Shown here: piece after piece, positions 58,156 through 64,000 of the stretch | Position numbering within the stretch: the first letter of the stretch is position 1 | How the letters are laid out: each line of letters begins with the position of its first letter | Assembly: GCA_037349315.1 (NCBI GenBank) | Contig: JBAIAC010000020.1 | Span: 1,798,001-1,862,000, forward strand | Direction: 5' to 3' | Length of the DNA: 64,000 bases | Source of the DNA: Chelydra serpentina | Taxonomy: Eukaryota; Chordata; Testudines; Chelydridae | Notes under the pieces: generated by a model | Told to the model about the DNA's origin: nothing | The model's database searches: none | The model's input: only the letters and a program-made list of their open reading frames with translations | Made by a program: the position numbers and the translations under genes

Positions 58156-58451
58156 GATGAATGGAGTGGAGCTTAAAGGCTGAATTGATGGCAATGGTTT
58201 CTGAGGGGCGGAGAAGTGTTCAGGTGCTGGAGTATTCACTGGGTACACAAACCTGCAGCTTTTCCGATTACAAGAAGCTGTTCAGCTCAACCACATAGAG
58301 TAGCCTAGTGCTTTATACATTCCTGTGAGTGCTCCCTCTCCCCTGGTAATCCCGAATTATGCCCCCTCCCACATTACTCTTATTCACCCCTATTTCTGTA
58401 ACCACTCATCACATCCCTATCTATCCTACGCTTTCATTCCCCTTTTTTTTA

Positions 58452-60377
58452 GAAAAGATGGACATGCACAAGTCCATGGGTTCAGATCTAATGCATCTGA
58501 GAGTGCTGAGGGAATTCGGTGATGTGATTGCAGAGCCATTATCTTTAAAAACTTGTGATGATCGGGGGAGGTCCCTGACTATTGGAAAAAGGCAAATATA
58601 GTGCCCATCTTTAAAAAAAGGAAGATGGAGAACCTGGGGAACTGCACACAGCTTCACCTCAATCCCTGGAAAAATCATGGAGCAGATCCTCAAAGAAAAC
58701 ATTCTGAAGCACTTGGAGGAATGGAAGGTGATCAGGAACAGTCAACATAGATTTACCAAGGGCAAGTCATGCCTGACCAACCCGATTGACTTCTATGATG
58801 AGATAACTGGCTCTGGGGATATGGGGAAAGCAGAGGATGTGATATATTTTAACTTTAGCAAAGCTTTTGATATGGCCTCCCAAAAACTTCTTGCCACCAA
58901 GTTAATAAGTATGTATTGGATGAATGGACTATAATGTGGATAGAAATCTGACTATATTATCAGTCTCAATGGGTAGTGATTAACAGCTCAATGTCTAGTT
59001 GGCAGCCGCATAGGCGCCGACTTCGTGGGTGCTCCGGGGCTGGAGCACCCACGGGGAAAAATTGGTGGGTGCTCTGCACCCACCGACAGCTCCCCGCCAT
59101 CCCCGGGACCCACGGCCAGCTCCCCGCCAACCCCGGGGCCCGCCGCCATCTTACCTTAGCACCGGGAGACGTTGTGGGGCCCCGCCCCCGATGCTGGGCG
59201 ACGTTGCATCGGGGCGGGGCCCCGCAACGTCACCCGGCGTCAGGGGCGGGGCCCGGCGTCGGGGCCCCGCAACGTCACCCAGCGTCGGGGGCGGGGCCCA
59301 GCGTCGGGAGCGGGACCCCACCCCCGACGCTGGGCGTGAGCTCCCACCGGCGCCACAGAAAGTCGGCGCCTGTGGGCAGCCGGTATCAAGCGGAGAGCCC
59401 CAGCGGTTGGTCCTGGGTCTGGTTTTGTACAACATCTTTATTAATGATCTGGATAATGGGATGGATTACACCCTCAGCAAGTGTGCAGATGACACTAAGT
59501 TGGGGGGAAAGATAGATACGCTGGTGGGTAGGGATAGGCTCCAGAGTGACCTAGACAAATTGGAGGATTGGAGAGGAGAAAGAAATCTGATGAGGTTCAA
59601 CAAGGACAAGTGCAGAATCCTTAGGACAGAAGAATCCCATGCACCGCTACAGGCTGGGGAAGGACTGTCTAAGCACCAGTTCTGCAGAAAAGGACCTGGG
59701 GATTACAGTGGATGAGAAGCTGGATATGAGTCAGCAGTGAGCCCTTGTGGCCAAGAAGGCTAACAGCATATTAGGCTTCATTAGTAGGAGCATTGCCAGC
59801 AGATCGAGGGAAGTGATTATTCCCCTCTATTCGACACTGGTGAGGCCACATCTGGAATATCACATTTAGTTTTGGGCCCCCGACTGCAGAAAGGATGTGG
59901 ACAAATTGTAGAGAGTCCAGCAGAGGGCAACAAAAATGATCAGGGGGCTGGGGCACATGCCTTACAAGGAGAGGCTGAGGGAACTGGGCTTGTTTAGTTT
60001 GCAGAATAGAAGAGTGAGGGGGGATTTGATAGCAGCCCTGAACTACCTGAAGGCGGGTTCCAAAGAGGATGGAGCTCAGCTGTTCTCAGCGGTGGCAGAT
60101 GACAGAACAAAGAGCAATGGCCTCAAGATGCAACAGGGGAGGTCTAGGTTGGATATTAGTAAACACTATTTCACTAGGAGGGTAGTGAAGTACCGGAATG
60201 GGTTACCTAGGGAGGTGGTGGAATCTCCTTCCTTAGAGGTTTTTAAGGCCCAGCTTGACAAAGCCCTGGCTGGGATGATTTAGTTGGTGTTGGTCCTGTT
60301 TTGAGCAGGGGGTTGGACTAGATGATCTCTTGAGGTCTTTTCCAACCCTAATCTTCTATGATTTTATGAATCTATGA
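58452..60377 (+). mobile_element. CR1 LINE split by a CpG-rich hAT
   Basis: RT begins near 58460 (MHKSMGSDLMHLRVLREF), continues with FTKGKSCLTNPIDFYDEI (58760) and FNFSKAFDMAS (58850, usual LDFSKAFDTVS). It is then interrupted at 59009-59374, inside the SSWQPVSSG segment. After it come LVLYNIFINDLDNGMDY and CADDTKLGG (59485-59493; catalytic DD retained). The thumb follows with an extra GERN insertion, then [12 protein letters not shown] sequence with stops, and the 3' tail to 60377. Frameshifts and stops are frequent. Confidence 0.85.
59009..59374. mobile_element. CpG-rich hAT-like element, 366 bp, in CR1 RT
   Basis: Ends cataggcgccgactt and aagtcggcgcctgtg are inverted repeats with one mismatch. 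The target duplication ggcagccg is perfect at 59001-59008 and 59375-59382, an 8-bp size typical of hAT. Inside, gtgggtgctccggggctggagcacccac forms a hairpin. A ggggcggggcccggcgtcg-type motif repeats about five times. There is no coding capacity; the proline-rich frames here are composition artefacts. Confidence 0.8.
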
Positions 60378-60800
60378 ATGCATGCACACTTAGAAGTTCG
60401 CTGGAGTCAAACCAAATTACTGGGATTCTCTGAAGAAGGGAGATCTCTTTCCTTCCTCTATGGGCTGGCAGATGGAGGAGACCAACTGGTGAGCTGAGTG
60501 AGGTGGCCACAGGAGCAGGGAAGAGAAGAAAAGATGAGGGAGATGTATGGGTAGCCACCTAGTGGCCACTTACACATGTGCTGGGCCTGCTTATTAAATG
60601 ATGACAGTACCTCTTGGTATCTGGAAAATTAGACAGCAGCCTAGTATGTCTCCATCTAAATCAAGCTTATCAAAAGAAACATTTCTGATAAATTTCTGAT
60701 TATGAGTTACCTCCATTGTACAGTGACTTGTAAATTACAATGATGTTCAGATGCAAAGTCATCTGACATTCCTCTTCTGACTTCGAGGACTCCAGGCTGT
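60378..60800. other. No gene recognised
   Basis: Unremarkable sequence after the CR1 tail. Confidence 0.35.
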
Positions 60801-61105
60801 ACATGTCTATCTAGGGACCATACCAGCAGGACCACCAATGCGGGGGGGGGGGGGGGATAAAAGGGGAAGCTTCCCTGGGGCCCAGAGATTTAAAAGAGCC
60901 CGGGACTGCCAGCCACTACTGCTGCTACCGCAGAAGCGGCCACAGACCCGTGTACTTTTAAATAGCAGCCAGAGCCCCGGGTGGCACAGGTCATACAACG
61001 TGGATGGGCTGGTTGGGGGAGGCTCACCCCAGCCCCACCCCTTCTGACTGAGGCCCCGCCGCCTACACCTGAAACCCAGCCCCCTCCAGGGGCCCATAGC
61101 TGGAC
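60800..61105. mobile_element. GC-rich inserted repeat with a 15-base G run
   Basis: G run at 60842-60856. The middle (ggggcccagagatttaaaagagcccggg) resembles a non-autonomous DNA element. It sits within the LINE fragment that continues beyond 61106. Ends not resolved. Confidence 0.4.
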
Positions 61106-61850
61106 ACACATACCAGTAAGTTGTCTGTGTTACTTTCACCCCTGTATACTTCATTCCATTATCCAAGTCATTTATGAAACTTTTGGATAGTACTAAATCC
61201 TGCAGGACCCCATTACATAAAAACGCCTAGTGTGACAGTGAACCATTGATATCTACTTTTTTTAGTATGTTCTTTCAAACAGTTTTGCATCCACCTTATA
61301 GCAACTTCATCTGGACTGAATTTCCCTTGTTTGGGTATGAGAATGTTATGTAGGACTCTGTTCAAACTTTACTAAAATCAACATCACATCTACAGCTTTT
61401 CTCCATCCAGTATGCTAGAAATCCTGTCAAAGAAGGAAATTAGTTGGTTTGTGTTCTTAATAAATCCATTTTGTCTGTTACTTACCTCCCTATAATCCTG
61501 TAGGTGTTTACAGATTGATTGCTTAATCATTTATTCCAGTGTCAAAGTTAGGATGATTGGTCTATAATTTTGGGGCCCTCTTTGTTCCCCTTTTTAAGGA
61601 GAGTTTCTCTGTTTGCCCTTCTCCAGTCCTCTGATACCTCATCTGTCTTCCAGGAGATCTGTAAGATAATCATTAAGAACTCTCAGATTGCTTCAGCTAG
61701 TTCTTTAAGGACCCAAAGATGAAGTTCATCAGCCCCTGCTCACTTGAATACATCTAACTTATCTAAATATTTTTAACCTGTTCTCTCCTTATTCTGGCTT
61801 GTGTTCCTTCTCCCTTATTGTTAATATTAATTAGGTTAAGTATTGGTCAC
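61106..61850 (-). pseudogene. Old L3/CR1-like LINE RT fragment
   Basis: Minus-strand pieces include LHLWVLKELAEAI (61700), SWKTDEVSEDWRRAN (61640), KKGNKEGPKIIDQS (61590) and SFINDLDNGMKYTG (61160). They correspond to the RT segments HPRVLKELA, SWxxGEVPxDW, KKGxKxxPxNYRPxS and FINDLDNG. Heavily decayed and older than the CR1 copies. Confidence 0.55.
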
Positions 61851-62890
61851 AATTAAACTTTTTAGTAAAGGATGGTTGAAGACAGAGGATAAATGTAAGT
61901 AGTTGAGAGTCATTGCAAAAGAAATGGAGGGAGAGAACAGGAGAGCTGAGGGAATGCTAAGGACAGCCAAAGAGAGAGAAATCTTAGGAAAGCTTTGATA
62001 TGGAGAACTGTGTATAAGGTGGGTGTGAGGATGGGGACACAGAAGAAGTGGAACAGAAAAAGGGCATGGAGTAACTAGAAGATGGGTGAGTAAGCAGGAA
62101 AGAGAACAAGAAAATATAATTAAGAACATGAAAGGGACAGAGAGTGAGGAAAATGACTGAGAACTTATGGGGAAGTTAAGGGCAGAGTTGAATGTGATGG
62201 GAAGATAGGTAGGAGAGGGAAAACTGTGATGGACAAGCATGGAGGAAGAAATGTGCATGTGGAATGGGGAGAAAGAAAGTTATATGTAGGGAAAACAGGG
62301 TGAGGGAAAAGAGAGACAGGCAGGGAAAGAAAAGAGGTTGAGTGAAGAAAAAGGATCTGATTTTGAGAGTCTGCCAGTCCCTTTAGAGTCCTCCAATAGT
62401 CAAGAACTTGCCACTCAGTGGTAGCCCAGGTTCAGGGGCATTCCTCAGTATCCTGGCTTTGGTAGAATGACCCTATTGCATCCCCTCAGAGCCACTGGAG
62501 TTTAAGTATTGTTGGGGCATAGCTGAGGGTATTTTGAGGACATGAGGGGCTGTGGCAGGAGTTCAGTCCCCGCCAGCTAATCTGGGCAATTCCTTGTAGC
62601 AATCACAGAGGACTGCTCCTATCCCTGAGAGGCCCCAAAATCAATGAGGTACAAAGATAATGCAGTCACCATTGATCCCCATCCCCTTAATTCATCTGGG
62701 AACCATGACTCAGCTTGAACTAAGAATTAGACCTGGAACATATTTAGGAAGAACAGTAACGTAAGTTGACCTAGGTAATTCAATATATTAAAAATATCAT
62801 TTTTTCCAGATCAAATCCAGGAAGGAAATGATGAGTTTACACTGCTTTTTGAAATGCAACCTCACACAAAGGAGTTCTATAATCAAAGGA

Positions 62891-62932
<42 letters not shown>

Positions 62933-63337
62933 AAAACATTGGGGTATCCCAAGTGGAAGCTAGCTCAGAGCGTTAACTTTTCTTAGATATCTAATCAAAG
63001 TGATGAAAACTCCATGCTGGAAACTGGCACTGTACTCTTTTGAAGTCACAGTCCTCTTTCCAAATATAGTACAATATTTAGCAGACATTTCATATAACTG
63101 CCAACTGAACTTTGCTGTGGAAGTCTATTTCTATATAGTGTTTTCAGTTTTTGCGTCTACTGGTCCCAGATTCTTCAAGTGCACCTTGTGCTAGATAGTA
63201 AAGACCTGGAAGATTTTGCGTTGAGTGCCTTAGTTCAAACAGTAATTGGTATGAGATCCACCTGAGACACCAAATAATTCAGGATGCATTTGAGGACGAG
63301 GCTTTTTAAAAGGGCAGGAAGGGCCCAAATCTATTAA
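61851..63337. other. Purine-rich tract, microsatellite, otherwise nothing recognised
   Basis: 61880-62350 is purine-rich on the plus strand. At 62810, after ttttttccag, the frame QIQEGNDEFTLLFEMQP is open in phase 1 but no clear donor follows; I give it little weight as an exon. Confidence 0.3.
62891..62932. repeat. (ATCT)n microsatellite
   Basis: About ten units of atct, complementary in motif to the taga array at 36651. Confidence 0.95.
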
Positions 63338-63973
63338 AGTGATATATATAGTCTGACAAAAATCTTGTATTTTATTTTTTGTTAATTTATCTTCTAATTT
63401 AAGAATCTTTAGTTCATGAAATGTATACAATATATGAACTCTGTTCTGAAGAATGAAATGGCTGCATAATGGTGTTGGACCTAGGCTCTGGCAATAGAAG
63501 TTTTGTCCATGTACAGACTATGGGACTGAATATAGATACATTTGGAGATTTCTTTTCTTTTATAGGAGGAGCTAGCATAACAGAATGCAGGAAAAAAATG
63601 GGTAAGTCTGAACTTATTTTCAACACTTTAACTTAAACACAAAAAAAGTTCTCACAAAAGAAGAGGTGGACAACATATTTCTTCAAATAAGTGTGTCTTC
63701 CCTTCACACATAAATATTTGTTACCGGCTATGCAGCAGCATAATAGAACAATTGTTAGGCTCCAAGAATTGCTATTAATGAATTTCTAGACTTTTGTTGC
63801 TCTTTCTCACTCTCTTTGAGCAGAAGATTGATGACGTCCAAATCATATATTGTTGAGGCTGATGGATTGGGGAGAAAAGATCTGAGTGGAACCAGGGTAT
63901 GGGAGGGCATCCAATGAGAAGAGAACAGAATTCTTTTCTCATACTCCCCATCCACCTTCATACATTGAAAGTG
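63338..63973. repeat. Duplicated segment, short copy (paralogue of 56278-58012)
   Basis: Aligns with both ends of the long copy. The junction ctctttgagcagaagattg joins sequence matching 56758 to sequence matching 57863. It may continue beyond the window. Confidence 0.7.
63566..63601 (+). CDS. Putative 36-nt exon, copy 2
   Basis: Acceptor ttttatag and donor gtaagt are kept. The phase-1 frame GASITECRKKM is open and differs from copy 1 at four bases (two residues). The downstream 84-nt partner is deleted in this duplicate, so if transcribed it would splice to something beyond the window. Confidence 0.35.
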
Positions 63974-64000
63974 TTCGCTGCTCAGCTGCGAACCAGCTGA

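Noticed and set aside
59029..59715. Open frames of 179 and 228 codons, proline- and glycine-rich
   Set aside because: Most of each frame lies in the GC-rich hAT insertion and the rest is CR1 RT; the two frames overlap in different registers.
61836..62258. 140-codon minus-strand open frame
   Set aside because: Antisense to a purine-rich tract; Ser/Leu/Pro/His-rich with no domain or splice context.

Overview
The window looks like non-coding, repeat-dense DNA from a sauropsid vertebrate, most probably a turtle. The evidence is the mixture of repeats: many CR1 LINEs ending in the ATTCTATGATTCTATGA-type 3' tail, a tRNA-derived SINE with a CR1-like tail, Penelope-like element (PLE) tails, non-autonomous hAT elements, MIR/CORE-SINEs and several LTR families. 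I see no bacterial or phage features, no rRNA genes, no CRISPR array, and no complete host protein-coding gene. Most long open frames belong to transposons or lie antisense to purine-rich tracts.

Layout. 1-9000: an old local duplication. Segment A (about 1160-2445) and segment C (about 7065-8770) are near-identical; segment B (about 3047-3860) repeats the start of the window. A and C share two phase-compatible putative exons on the minus strand. 9300-14355: an old CR1-clade LINE carrying a solo LTR (itself holding a Penelope foldback) and a hAT element. 14343-17410: Harbinger and hAT remnants, a second Penelope foldback, a MIR and a CR1 3' fragment. 21376-26786: a pol-less Gypsy-type LTR element with a SCAN-like gag. 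26960-30150: a BED-finger hAT remnant and a DIRS-like retroelement. 30796-35667: a tRNA SINE, Penelope tails and two LTRs. 38436-47945: an RTE fragment, a long CR1 split by an LTR, another LINE, a Penelope element with a GIY-YIG domain, and a CR1 with a long open ORF2. 50350-55760: MIR, an internally deleted CR1, LTRs, tRNA-like SINEs and a 77-bp tandem repeat. 56278-64000: a second duplicated pair (56278-58012 and 63338-63973) carrying a 36-nt putative exon, plus a CR1 split by a CpG-rich hAT.

The repeats do not form a pathway. Their nesting gives a relative chronology: old LINE, then LTR, then Penelope. The likeliest host-gene traces are small exons with clean splice sites: 73 and 75 nt on the minus strand near 1.5 and 7.4 kb, and 36 and 84 nt on the plus strand near 56.5-57.4 kb with a second 36-nt copy at 63.6 kb. 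I do not recognise the encoded peptides. All boundaries and identities were read by eye.
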